NCBI GenBank assembly: GCA_913062655.1
Contig: CAJXXO010000032.1
Coordinates: 1-14,192, forward strand
Source of the DNA: an uncultured Bacteroidota bacterium
GTDB taxonomy: Bacteria; Bacteroidota; Bacteroidia; Chitinophagales; S012-47
Length of the DNA: 14,192 nt
Direction of reading: 5' to 3'
Shown: positions 1 to 7,941 of the stretch, one piece after another
Layout: each line of letters starts with the position of its first letter
How positions within the stretch are numbered: the first letter of the stretch is position 1
The notes under the pieces: model-generated
What the model saw: the letters and a program-made list of their open reading frames with translations, nothing else
What the model was told of the DNA's origin: nothing
The model's database searches: none
Position numbers and translations under genes: made by a program

Positions 1-3000
1 CATCGTTCATAAATACCTGCACTTCCGGCCCTTGTTCATCTATAGCAAACGAGTCGGCAGAGCCGCCAATGATGATCGAGTCGAAACCATTGGCATCAAA
101 AAAACCATCCTCCGCGTAGTAGCTCAGCTTTCCACTGCCAAAGTCGTAATTGATGTCCTTAGGTACAATAAACTGGAAGGAAAACTGTCCGTTGGTCACA
201 CTGGCCTTACCGCGATAGATGATATTCTTTTGCAAGGCAAAGTTGCGCTTGTTGCTTTGCGGATCATTCTCCAGTGTGCGTACGGTCTCTGTTTTATCGA
301 AAATTGTGGGGTAGACCACGCCATTGAAGTTATCCATCCACTGCCCCTGCTGATCGAGCACCATCCCTTCTATGGTTACCTTTTCCAACGCTTTCAAGGT
401 ATCCCCATTGGTTACAAAAGGTTCGTCTTCAAAGCGGGTGGTCACCACGCCACCTCTTGGGTAGCCTAGTTTCATGGCCGGGTCCCCGATTAAGGCAAAC
501 TTTCGATTGTTGGCGCCTCCATTGACGCTGTTCTTAGCATGCAGCATCACTTCTCCCAGGGTTTGGAATTGGCCATTTACCGGAGAAAGAAGGGTGTCAA
601 AAAGGGCATAGTTCAACCTATAGTTGGCATTACTATACACCAATCGAACTGTGGTAATCAGGGCTACAGCTCCACCATCCGGTTTTACGAGTAGGTACTC
701 CCCGCCTGAGTTGCGTTGCGGGTTGTCATACCGGGTAAAGCTACAAGTGGCGGTGACAAATAGGGGCAGTCGGTCGAAGTTGGACCAGGCGGTCATTTCG
801 TCAAAGGTGAGCACCTTCTCATGGGCCCAGCCCGCCTCTCCTCCGTGGCCGGTATAATTCATAATTAACGCTCCACTGAAAATCCGGGAATTGATAGCTG
901 CATTTACCTGCGGATAGCGAGACCCGCCAGGCGTTGACACTTGCTCGAAAGCGTCAAAATAGATCTTGTCGACATTATAGACCGGGAAGTCGCGATTCAC
1001 CACACGGGCAATGTTGTCCGCATCATTGATGTGTGTGTTAAAGTCTTCATCATCGGCCACGAATGAAATGGTGTTGCGCCAGCTACCAAGCGAAACCGGT
1101 TCATGATAATGAATGATCTTATCTACTATCGCCTCGGCCTGATCCAGGGTGGTGGCGACCAGGCGGCCAATACCGATATCAATATTCTGTGCCCCACGCA
1201 TAATATCCGTACCCTCAATTGGATCAAGCATGCCAAAATAATCGTCAGAAGTGAAGGTGACAGAGCGGTCGAGCGTTTCGTAGCTCTGGTAGGTCGGCAC
1301 AAAATTGTGATTATTTGACTCGGCAATTTGAATATTCTTGTAATCATAGGAGCCGTCACCGAAGAGTATGAGATACTGTGGCAGTTCTGCGTTGTTGGCC
1401 GCTCTTTCATAGAGCATACGCATCAAGTCTCGAATAGCTGTAATGTCTGTGGCGCCACTCGAAAACTCATTGTAAATCTTGTCGGTACGCACCACCGAAA
1501 CGCTGTAGTTGTGCTGCTGGCGGTGAAAATCCGCCAAACGATTGGCAGCCGATTGAAAATCGGGGTGAGTAACAATCACCACATCCGGCTGCCCGATGGT
1601 GCCATGAATATCCTGGTTAGCCACTTGGCCACCTGCTTCTGGGGTATAGTACTGCTGCCCGTTGAAGGCTACAAAATGGCGCAAGGTTTCAGTGGTAGCG
1701 GTAAACTGATTGCCATTAACGGCCATTTGCACAGGCTGTATAGGGTCGGTTACATCCCAGACGGTAAGGTTATTGCCACTTAGGTTAAACTGCGTGACCG
1801 CTCCCGGAGCCACACTGCGGAAGTCAGCAAAATTGACCTGTCCATTTATGGGCTGGATGCTTCTCCGGGCGTTTACTGTCAGGTAGTCCAGCCATCCGGC
1901 CGACTCCGGATCGGCACCGCTGGGGTTAAAAGTGAGCTGTACTTGCAGGGTAGGGGTTGGGTTACTCACTTGTAAGGTGCGGTAGTCATCCCTGGCAAAG
2001 GTGTCATAATAGCGAATCCCTACCGTGGAAAAAGGTTTGTTCAACAGGGTGTTGCCATTCACCCGCACATTGAAGGACGTCTGCCCTGACAAAGAGCGAC
2101 CAAGCAGGCCGGTGGAAAGATAGACGGGTGCACCGGCATCGAGGTTGGGAATGGAAAAGGTAAAGCTGCGGCTGGTCTGGGCAAAATCAAACTTTTCTCC
2201 ATACCACATCCGGCCGGATTCTGCGGGGTTGACCAATTCCTCTTCGTGATAGGCCATGTAAGAGTAAGTGCTGGTGGTGTAGGTAGGGCTACCGGGACCG
2301 CTTTGTGTGGTTACACGCTTGCCCGGACTATTGCCTATGGTAAGAAAGTAAACGGCCTTGTCATCGTACAAGTGAGGCTGCTGATGAAATACGGGGATGG
2401 TGTTGCCCGCCACAGTAACGCTATCAACTTGCCTGGTCCACGGATCCGTGCCATAAAACAAAATGTAATCGCCCTGATCAAAGCTGCCGTCACTTTCCCC
2501 TACCACGCGAATGGCATTTTCTACCAGATCATCGTGGCGCGGATCACTGTTACGCTCAGGCAACATACCGCCACCATTGCCATACAGCCGAATGTTTCTG
2601 GGGTCAATATTATCGACATCTACGCCTAATGCCTGCAGAAAATCATAATCGATTCGGTGCACACCATCGTTGCGGGTGTAAACTTTGAACCACGATCCAC
2701 TGGACAATACGGAGTTGCTGGCATAGTTCTGTGCCCCCCGTTGACGAGCCATTCGTTGATTGGAGGGGATGAACTGCACCTCGTAGGTAATGGAGGTTGC
2801 CCTTTCCAACAACCCGGTATTGGGATTTTTACGCAGTGGCAAAAGGGTGACGTGTGCAAAGGGCTGTTTTTTCTCTATCCCCAATTCGACTTTTGCGTCA
2901 AATGCCTCCGACACAGCGGAAACGTCCACATTCCGATAATTGCGCACCACTTCTGTCACCACATCGGTGATGGTGATGGAAAGGTCGCCATAACCTGGCA

Positions 3001-3214
3001 GCGCAAATCGCTCTTTCCAAACCGGCAGATGACCGCGCTGTGCGTCCATGGCCGCCCGCTCGAAGCGCAGAAAATACTGTATATCCTGCTCAGATAGCTG
3101 CTCCCTTACCGGCTCCTCCGACCATTCGAAGGTGCGGGTGTACTGGAAACTTTGTTGCGCCACCATCGTAATAGTGGAGCAGATAAGGACGATATATAAA
3201 AGATACTGCTTCAT
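1..3214 (-). CDS. porU: Type IX secretion system sortase PorU (C25 gingipain-like peptidase), 3' end cut by window edge
   Basis: PorU is the cell-surface cysteine protease of the type IX secretion system; it removes the C-terminal sorting signal from exported cargo and joins the cargo to lipopolysaccharide. The frame stays open from ATG 3214 to the left edge, about 1071 codons. Residues 1-19 form a signal peptide (MKQYLLYIVLICSTITMVA, then QQSF). A long N-terminal beta-rich part is followed by a C25 peptidase domain starting near residue 540 (QPDVVIVTHPDF). The catalytic pair is visible: His790 in NYTGHGGEAGW (codon 847-845) and Cys824 in FVTATCSFTRYD (codon 745-743). These two codons and D544 are in frame with the start, so there is no frameshift up to there. 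The C-terminal part, including the uncleaved C-terminal domain, lies outside the window. It is transcribed away from the PorP gene across an 89-bp gap. Family assignment is firm; the exact total length is unknown. Confidence 0.93.
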   Translation of the reverse strand, partial: MKQYLLYIVLICSTITMVAQQSFQYTRTFEWSEEPVREQLSEQDIQYFLRFERAAMDAQRGHLPVWKERFALPGYGDLSITITDVVTEVVRNYRNVDVSAVSEAFDAKVELGIEKKQPFAHVTLLPLRKNPNTGLLERATSITYEVQFIPSNQRMARQRGAQNYASNSVLSSGSWFKVYTRNDGVHRIDYDFLQALGVDVDNIDPRNIRLYGNGGGMLPERNSDPRHDDLVENAIRVVGESDGSFDQGDYILFYGTDPWTRQVDSVTVAGNTIPVFHQQPHLYDDKAVYFLTIGNSPGKRVTTQSGPGSPTYTTSTYSYMAYHEEELVNPAESGRMWYGEKFDFAQTSRSFTFSIPNLDAGAPVYLSTGLLGRSLSGQTSFNVRVNGNTLLNKPFSTVGIRYYDTFARDDYRTLQVSNPTPTLQVQLTFNPSGADPESAGWLDYLTVNARRSIQPINGQVNFADFRSVAPGAVTQFNLSGNNLTVWDVTDPIQPVQMAVNGNQFTATTETLRHFVAFNGQQYYTPEAGGQVANQDIHGTIGQPDVVIVTHPDFQSAANRLADFHRQQHNYSVSVVRTDKIYNEFSSGATDITAIRDLMRMLYERAANNAELPQYLILFGDGSYDYKNIQIAESNNHNFVPTYQSYETLDRSVTFTSDDYFGMLDPIEGTDIMRGAQNIDIGIGRLVATTLDQAEAIVDKIIHYHEPVSLGSWRNTISFVADDEDFNTHINDADNIARVVNRDFPVYNVDKIYFDAFEQVSTPGGSRYPQVNAAINSRIFSGALIMNYTGHGGEAGWAHEKVLTFDEMTAWSNFDRLPLFVTATCSFTRYDNPQRNSGGEYLLVKPDGGAVALITTVRLVYSNANYRLNYALFDTLLSPVNGQFQTLGEVMLHAKNSVNGGANNRKFALIGDPAMKLGYPRGGVVTTRFEDEPFVTNGDTLKALEKVTIEGMVLDQQGQWMDNFNGVVYPTIFDKTETVRTLENDPQSNKRNFALQKNIIYRGKASVTNGQFSFQFIVPKDINYDFGSGKLSYYAEDGFFDANGFDSIIIGGSADSFAIDEQGPEVQVFMND

Positions 3215-3303
3215 GATTCAGGTACAATTACCGGAATAGTTGTGTAATTTTAGCCGAACAAGGAACGTTGTCCAACCGTTCGTAGTACATTTTTCTCGCA
3301 TCC

Positions 3304-4344
3304 ATGTCGAATAATTTGCCCACGTACTTGTCTAAGATGCTAAAATGCGTGCTTTTGTTGCATGTAGTCTTCATTTTAGGGTCAAAAAATGGTTGGTCGC
3401 AGGATCCGGTCTTCAGTCAGTTCTATGCCAACCCTATTTACCTGAACCCGGCATTTGCCGGCACCACCAGTATGCCCAAGGTGCACCTCAACTTCCGTGA
3501 TCAATGGCCTGCCTTCAATCATGCGTATGTATCCTATGCGGCCTCTTACGACCAGTACTTTGAGTCGCTCAACAGCGGTATTGGCGTACAGTTTATTGGC
3601 GATAATGCCGGTGGAGGCATTTACAATACGGTAGCTGTAGGCGCCATTTACAGTTACCAGATCAATTTTTCGGATGCCTTTGCGATGAAGGTTGGCTTGC
3701 AGGGCGACTTTCACCAAAAGAGTCTGGACTTCAACAAACTCTTGTTTTACGACCAGATCGATCCGGTGACCGGTTTTTACGATCCGGGCAACAATCTAAA
3801 CCCGACCGGAGAAACGGCCCCATTTGATAATAACGTCAGCTACCTGGATGTGCATACCGGAGTTTTGGCTTTTACAGAGCGCTTTTTCTTTGGTGGTTCG
3901 GTTCGGCACCTTACCCAACCGGTGGAGTCATTTGGTACCGATTTCAGCGCTCGCCTTCCCATGCGCTATACCGTGCATGCCGGGGCAAGACTGGGCGATT
4001 TGGAGAATTCGAGCAATAGTGTAACCCTTTCGCCCAATATCATGTATACGCAGCAGGATGCGTTTCGGCAGCTCAATGCAGGTAGTTATTTGAAACTTGG
4101 ATACATCATGGGCGGTTTATGGTACCGTTACAATGTCAACTATTCCGATGCTGTCATATTTTTATTGGGCGTGCAAAAGAGTATGTTTACGTTTGGATAC
4201 AGCTATGATTGGACACTGATGGACCTGGGTGGACAGACCGGAGGAACGCATGAATTGTCCGTCATTTTGAATTTTGACGATTTAGAAAATAATAACAGCA
4301 GGCGTTCGTTATATGAGTCGCTTCGCTGTCCCTCACTGTTTTAA
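3304..4344 (+). CDS. PorP/SprF family type IX secretion outer-membrane protein
   Basis: 346-residue outer-membrane beta-barrel protein of the PorP/SprF family, whose members assist the type IX secretion machine or the export and anchoring of particular adhesins. A hydrophobic signal sequence (residues 12-30) ends near GWSQ and is followed by the family signature QDPVFSQFYANPIYLNPAFA (33-52). The rest is rich in alternating aromatic strands (LNFRDQWPAF, YSYQINFSDAF, KLGYIMGGLWYRYNVNYSD, FTFGYSYDWT), and the last strand ends ELSVILNF before a short tail. ATG 3304 is used here; ATG 3337 (residue 12) gives a shorter signal peptide and cannot be excluded. A weak TACATTTT box at 3286-3293 would put a transcript start just before 3304, which slightly favours 3337. 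Several paralogues usually exist per genome, so whether this is PorP itself or a SprF-like relative cannot be decided. It lies 58 bp before gldJ on the same strand. Confidence 0.9.
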   Translation: MSNNLPTYLSKMLKCVLLLHVVFILGSKNGWSQDPVFSQFYANPIYLNPAFAGTTSMPKVHLNFRDQWPAFNHAYVSYAASYDQYFESLNSGIGVQFIGDNAGGGIYNTVAVGAIYSYQINFSDAFAMKVGLQGDFHQKSLDFNKLLFYDQIDPVTGFYDPGNNLNPTGETAPFDNNVSYLDVHTGVLAFTERFFFGGSVRHLTQPVESFGTDFSARLPMRYTVHAGARLGDLENSSNSVTLSPNIMYTQQDAFRQLNAGSYLKLGYIMGGLWYRYNVNYSDAVIFLLGVQKSMFTFGYSYDWTLMDLGGQTGGTHELSVILNFDDLENNNSRRSLYESLRCPSLF

Positions 4345-4349
4345 CAGTG
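4334..4349 (+). other. Small inverted repeat over the stop codon of the PorP-family gene
   Basis: CACTGTT and AACAGTG are separated by TT and embrace the TAA stop of the PorP-family gene. As RNA this would be a 6-bp stem with a 4-base loop. The T-run that follows (4364-4368) starts 14 bases later, so it is a poor intrinsic terminator. It could be a partial attenuator or a protein site in front of gldJ. Confidence 0.3.
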
Positions 4350-4367
4350 TGTGGCCATTTAAATTTT

Positions 4368-4375
4368 TATATTTG
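4368..4375 (+). promoter_or_regulatory. Bacteroidota -7 box upstream of gldJ
   Basis: TATATTTG matches the Bacteroidota -7 consensus TANNTTTG exactly. It lies 27 bp before the chosen gldJ ATG, which would give a leader of about 20-25 bases. No clear TTG stands at the expected -33 spacing, so this is a plausible but unproven promoter. It suggests gldJ can be transcribed independently of the PorP-family gene. Confidence 0.45.
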
Positions 4376-4402
4376 CCAGTCTCTAAACAGAAATCCCTCA
4401 AG

Positions 4403-5917
4403 ATGAAGATGAGATTTCCCTTTTTATTGTTAGCCGCAGCCGCTTTTATCGTGGTAGGTACGGCTTGTAACAAAGAGCGCTCATCCGTGACCAATTGGAA
4501 GTACAATGACTCCAAGTGGGGCGGATTTGAAGTCGTTGATTATCCAGGCCAATCTACCGGCCCTAATCTTGTATTGGTACAAGGCGGTACGTTTGTAATG
4601 GGTAACACGGAACAGGATGTTACCTATGAACACCATGCGCAGCCGCGTACGGTTACGGTTTCCTCTTTTTACATTGACGAAACAGAGGTGGCCAACGTGC
4701 ACTACCGTGAATACCTGTACTGGACCAAGCGTACGTTTGGTGCCGACTTTCCTGAAGTGTACTACGAAGCCCTACCGGATACCCTGGTATGGCGCGAAGA
4801 GTTGGCCTACAACGAGCCGTATGTGCAGTATTACCTGCGCCACCCGGCTTACAACTACTATCCTGTAGTGGGTGTGAGCTGGCTGCAAGCGCGTGAGTTC
4901 AGCAAGTGGCGTACCGACCGGGTGAATGAAATGTACCTGATCGAGAAAAAGGTATTGGAGCCCAATCCGAGTCAATACAATGAAGACAACTTCAATACAG
5001 AAGCCTATTTGCTAGGACAATACGAAGGCAATACCCGTAAAAACGGATTGTTGAAAGACTACAATCCTGATGGCACCGGTGAGCGGAAGGCAAAGATGGA
5101 AGATGGTATCATGCTACCCGATTATCGCCTGCCTACCGAAGCAGAATGGGAATATGCCGCGCTGGCTATTTCTGGCAACCACGTAGGGGATGATCAGGAG
5201 ATGTACAGCCAGCGAAAGATCTATCCCTGGAATGGTAATACCTTGCGCGAAACGGAGCATGGTGGCTGGCAAGGCGACTTCCTGGCTAACTTCAAGCGGG
5301 GCCGTGGTGACTATGCTGGACTGGCCGGCAACTTAAACGATAACGCTATCATTACTGCGCCTATCTATTCGAATATGCCGAACGACTTTGGCTTATTCAA
5401 TATGGCCGGTAACGTAAGTGAGTGGACAGCCGATGTGTACCGTCCGCTGACGTTCGAAGATATGCAAGACATGAACCCTTACCGGGGTAATGTCTTCAAG
5501 CAAAAGATTCTGGATGAGGAAGGTCGCCCGATTCAGAAAGACAGCCTCGGCCGGATTCAATACGAGGTGGTTAAACGTGAAGACGCAGTAACCCGCAGAA
5601 ATTATAAGCGTGGTGACGTGATCAATTACCTGGATGGTGACTCCACCTCAATGGCGCAATACAACTATGGCAGAACAACGTTGGTAAGTGATCAGACACG
5701 TGTGATCAAGGGAGGTAGCTGGGCAGACGAAGCCTACTGGCTGGCACCCGGCTCTCGTAGATACCTGGAAGAAGACCAGGCGCTGGCCACCTTAGGTTTC
5801 CGTTGTGCTATGATTCGCCTTGGTGGTGATGTGAGCAATGAAAAGCCCGGTGGAAATCAGTTTAAGCAAGCTGAGAAAGTGCGAAAAAGAAATGCCAAGA
5901 AACGTAAGCTGAGATAA
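4403..5917 (+). CDS. gldJ: Gliding motility / type IX secretion lipoprotein GldJ
   Basis: 504-residue outer-membrane lipoprotein related to formylglycine-generating enzymes (SUMF1 fold), structural rather than enzymatic, needed for gliding and for a stable type IX secretion machine. The start is ATG 4403: it opens MKMRFPFLLLAAAAFIVVGT and reaches the lipobox GTAC at Cys22. The same frame is open further upstream to ATG 4313, but that would overlap the PorP-family gene and bury the signal peptide. SUMF1-type features: LVQGGTFVMGNTE (58-70), FYIDETEVANVHYREYL (89-105), YPVVGVSWLQAREFSKW (153-169), RLPTEAEWEYAA (242-253), NDFGLFNMAGNVSEW (327-341), RVIKGGSW (433-440) and LGFRCAMI (464-471). An extra segment around 350-430 splits the fold. 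The C-terminus is strongly basic (KVRKRNAKKRKLR). Close to F. johnsoniae GldJ in layout, slightly shorter. It has its own -7 box before it and a terminator after it. Confidence 0.93.
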   Translation: MKMRFPFLLLAAAAFIVVGTACNKERSSVTNWKYNDSKWGGFEVVDYPGQSTGPNLVLVQGGTFVMGNTEQDVTYEHHAQPRTVTVSSFYIDETEVANVHYREYLYWTKRTFGADFPEVYYEALPDTLVWREELAYNEPYVQYYLRHPAYNYYPVVGVSWLQAREFSKWRTDRVNEMYLIEKKVLEPNPSQYNEDNFNTEAYLLGQYEGNTRKNGLLKDYNPDGTGERKAKMEDGIMLPDYRLPTEAEWEYAALAISGNHVGDDQEMYSQRKIYPWNGNTLRETEHGGWQGDFLANFKRGRGDYAGLAGNLNDNAIITAPIYSNMPNDFGLFNMAGNVSEWTADVYRPLTFEDMQDMNPYRGNVFKQKILDEEGRPIQKDSLGRIQYEVVKREDAVTRRNYKRGDVINYLDGDSTSMAQYNYGRTTLVSDQTRVIKGGSWADEAYWLAPGSRRYLEEDQALATLGFRCAMIRLGGDVSNEKPGGNQFKQAEKVRKRNAKKRKLR

Positions 5918-5937
5918 ACTGACTGCTAAAAGACTGA

Positions 5938-5967
5938 AAGCCACTTCATTGCGAAGTGGCTTTTTTT
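5938..5967 (+). terminator. Intrinsic terminator after gldJ
   Basis: AAGCCACTTC, loop ATTGC, GAAGTGGCTT: a perfect 10-bp stem followed by a T-run to 5967. It begins 20 bp after the gldJ stop and closes the PorP-family/gldJ unit. Confidence 0.92.
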
Positions 5968-5977
5968 GTGTCTTTAC

Positions 5978-6006
5978 TTGCAAAAAAAAAGAAACTCATA
6001 TATTTA
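5978..6006 (+). promoter_or_regulatory. Promoter-like element for the small lipoprotein gene
   Basis: TTG at 5978-5980, 18 bp spacer, TATATTTA at 5999-6006. This fits the Bacteroidota pattern TTG-N17-23-TANNTTTG except for the last base. It follows directly after the gldJ terminator and ends 21 bp before ATG 6028, so the lipoprotein gene is probably transcribed on its own. Confidence 0.5.
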
Positions 6007-6027
6007 GAAAAAACAAACCCTAATGCT

Positions 6028-6588
6028 ATGAAAGAAAATAGTCTTGTACTCATTGGAGTGCTTGTTATTTCACTTTTATCCTGCGAATCTGATGTAGCTA
6101 AGCAAGTGGACCAAAAGGCAGATAGAGGCCACGAAGTGGAGATGCAGGCGCAAATGATTGACCAAACCTCCATTACCAAGAGTGATTTCAGTAAATTCAT
6201 GTACCATCCGGACGACCACTCCTTTGATGAAGTTGATGCTTATTATCGTGACAATTGGAGCATGCAGGAAGGTGTTCCCATGAACCACAATAACCACAGC
6301 ATCGCATTGTGGATCATTGCCAAAAATTATGGCCTGGTGGATCAACCCTCAGCAGTAATCCACTACTATGTGAATGAAATGAGACAACTTGACTGGTTAA
6401 CGACAAGTCTGGTTCCTTACTTCAAAGAAGCTGTAATGGCACTTGAGCCCGAAATAGGTGCTGCCGCAGTTGATGACCTTATACAAGAGCAAAAGAAGAA
6501 AAATGAGCAAGGGGTGGCAAAGTATAATGAGATAGACCCTGCATTCGTCAGCGAGTATAAGCTTATTAACAACCAACTAAAGCGATAG
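6028..6588 (+). CDS. Small lipoprotein of unknown function
   Basis: 186-residue protein that I do not recognise. The start at ATG 6028 gives MKENSLVLIGVLVISLLSC, a clear lipoprotein signal with lipobox SLLSC and Cys19 as the anchoring residue. The frame extends upstream to 5956, but that would start inside the gldJ terminator. The mature part is hydrophilic and rich in acidic residues, His and Tyr: a segment with YHPDDHSFDEVDAYYRD, then NHNNHSIALWIIAKNYGLV, then a probably helical half (WLTTSLVPYFKEAVMALEPE and LIQEQKKKNEQGVAKYNE). No enzyme motif is visible. It has its own promoter-like element and a strong terminator, so it is a single-gene unit between gldJ and murF. The residue after the Cys is Glu, not Asp; sorting cannot be judged from this. 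Codon use looks ordinary, with no sign of recent transfer. Confidence 0.85.
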   Translation: MKENSLVLIGVLVISLLSCESDVAKQVDQKADRGHEVEMQAQMIDQTSITKSDFSKFMYHPDDHSFDEVDAYYRDNWSMQEGVPMNHNNHSIALWIIAKNYGLVDQPSAVIHYYVNEMRQLDWLTTSLVPYFKEAVMALEPEIGAAAVDDLIQEQKKKNEQGVAKYNEIDPAFVSEYKLINNQLKR

Positions 6589-6607
6589 CTTATTCGCCTA
6601 CTTTCCA

Positions 6608-6638
6608 AAAAGGCTGTCTCATGCTGAGGCAGCCTTTT
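6608..6638 (+). terminator. Intrinsic terminator after the small lipoprotein gene
   Basis: AAAAGGCTGTCTCA and TGAGGCAGCCTTTT form a 14-bp stem with one G-U pair around a 3-base loop. The 3' arm ends in T's and is followed by a T-rich stretch to 6646. It lies 20 bp after the stop and separates this gene from murF. Confidence 0.9.
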
Positions 6639-6639
6639 C

Positions 6640-6647
6640 TATTTTTG
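6640..6647 (+). promoter_or_regulatory. Possible -7 box immediately before murF
   Basis: TATTTTTG fits TANNTTTG exactly but overlaps the T-tract of the preceding terminator and lies only 4 bp before ATG 6652. If used, the transcript would start at or next to the ATG and be almost leaderless. No TTG is present at -33. The match may simply reflect a T-rich terminator tail. Confidence 0.25.
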
Positions 6648-6651
6648 GCGT

Positions 6652-7941
6652 ATGAAAATGGCAGAATTGTACCGCATTTTTCTTTCCGGCAATGGCCTTT
6701 CTACAGACACCAGAAGCCTGGCCCCCGGACAACTGTTTCTGGCCCTAAAAGGCCCTCGATTCAATGGAAACGACCACGTACAGGCGGCTTTCGATAGCGG
6801 AGCAGCCGGAGCAATAGTGGATGAGCCACAAGGGGTGGTAAACGACCAATGTTATCGGGTTGAGGATGCATTGGCTACCTTGCAAGACCTGGCCCGCCAC
6901 CACCGCGAGCACCTCAACCTAACGGTAATTGCCATCACCGGCTCCAACGGCAAGACCACCACCAAAGAGCTGGCACAGGCCGTGATGCAATCGCACTACC
7001 ACTGTTTTGCTACCAAGGGCAACCTGAACAATCACATCGGGCTGCCATTGTCCGTTCTCTCGCTACAGCCTGCGCATGAATTTGCCATCCTGGAATTGGG
7101 TGACAACCACCCCGGAGAAGTGGCCCTCCTCAGCAGCATTTGTCAGCCTCAATATGGCTTGATCACCAATGTCGGCATGGACCACCTGGAAGGATTTGGT
7201 ACGATGGACGCCAACATTGCCGCTAAGAAAGAACTATTCGACTACCTCGCTGCTCAGGAAGGCACAGCTCTCATCAATCCCACACTACCCTATCTGCCGG
7301 AGATGGCCAAAGAAATACCGCGGCAGGTACACTATGGCGAAAAGAATAGCTTTGCCACGCAAGGTGAGCTCCTATCGGCTAACCCCTTTGTAAAGCTTCG
7401 ATTCAAAGGAAAAAAAGGCCACTGGCATACGGTACAAACACATCTCATCGGTGCCTATAACTATCAAAATGCATTGGCAGCCATCGCCATTGGCCAACAA
7501 TTTGACGTACCTGATGAGAAAATTGCAGAAGCTTTGGCGGCCTATGTTCCCAGTAACAACCGCTCGCAGATCGTAAAAAAGGACGGGTATCAAGTACTGC
7601 TGGATGCCTACAACGCCAACCCCAGCAATGTAGAGGCGGCACTGGAGAGCTTTGCCAGAATTGAAAGTCCTAAAAAAGCCATTTTACTAGGCGATATGCT
7701 GGAGCTTGGCCGCTTTGAGGCGCCTGAACACGAAAGAATTGCGCACTTGGCGCAGCAGTTGCAGCCGGATGTTTTGGTATTAGTGGGGAAAGCTTTTGCA
7801 CCCACAGCGAAACGACACCACATCCTCCACTTCGACACAGCCGCAGCGGCTAAGGCCTGGTTTCAGCAGCAAGACTGGTCCGGCTACTGGCTGCTCATCA
7901 AAGGTTCACGAGGTATAGCCATGGAGACGCTACTCGACTAA
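6652..7941 (+). CDS. murF: UDP-N-acetylmuramoyl-tripeptide--D-alanyl-D-alanine ligase (MurF)
   Basis: Cytoplasmic ATP-dependent ligase that adds D-Ala-D-Ala to UDP-MurNAc-tripeptide, the last cytoplasmic step of the peptidoglycan nucleotide precursor. 429 residues, a normal length for the family. Visible Mur ligase marks in order: N-terminal STDTRSLAPGQLFLALKG (17-34), P-loop ITGSNGKTTTKEL (95-107), NNHIGLPLSVL (126-136), ELGDNHPGEVALL (148-160), TNVGMDHLEGFG (172-183), lysines in AAKKEL (190-195, including the site expected to be carbamylated), HLIGAYNYQNALAA (264-277), DAYNANPSN (318-326), LLGDMLELG (345-353) and a C-terminal LIKGSRGIAMETLL. The position after GM in the 172-183 motif is Asp where many relatives have Ala. 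ATG 6652 is used; ATG 6658 is only two codons downstream. The stop overlaps the stop of the opposite-strand arginase-like gene. Confidence 0.95.
   Translation: MKMAELYRIFLSGNGLSTDTRSLAPGQLFLALKGPRFNGNDHVQAAFDSGAAGAIVDEPQGVVNDQCYRVEDALATLQDLARHHREHLNLTVIAITGSNGKTTTKELAQAVMQSHYHCFATKGNLNNHIGLPLSVLSLQPAHEFAILELGDNHPGEVALLSSICQPQYGLITNVGMDHLEGFGTMDANIAAKKELFDYLAAQEGTALINPTLPYLPEMAKEIPRQVHYGEKNSFATQGELLSANPFVKLRFKGKKGHWHTVQTHLIGAYNYQNALAAIAIGQQFDVPDEKIAEALAAYVPSNNRSQIVKKDGYQVLLDAYNANPSNVEAALESFARIESPKKAILLGDMLELGRFEAPEHERIAHLAQQLQPDVLVLVGKAFAPTAKRHHILHFDTAAAAKAWFQQQDWSGYWLLIKGSRGIAMETLLD

Noticed and set aside
32..3097. Several plus-strand open frames of 70-150 codons opposite porU (for example 32-469, 1328-1783, 2657-3097)
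   Set aside because: They are antisense shadows of the porU reading frame, which shows coherent PorU domains and catalytic residues; none has a recognisable motif.
4313..4402. Longer gldJ start at ATG 4313
   Set aside because: It would overlap the end of the PorP-family gene and place 30 residues before a clear lipoprotein signal; ATG 4403 is preceded by a -7 box.
5956..6027. Longer start for the small lipoprotein at 5956
   Set aside because: It begins inside the gldJ terminator stem and upstream of the promoter-like box, and would bury the lipobox signal.
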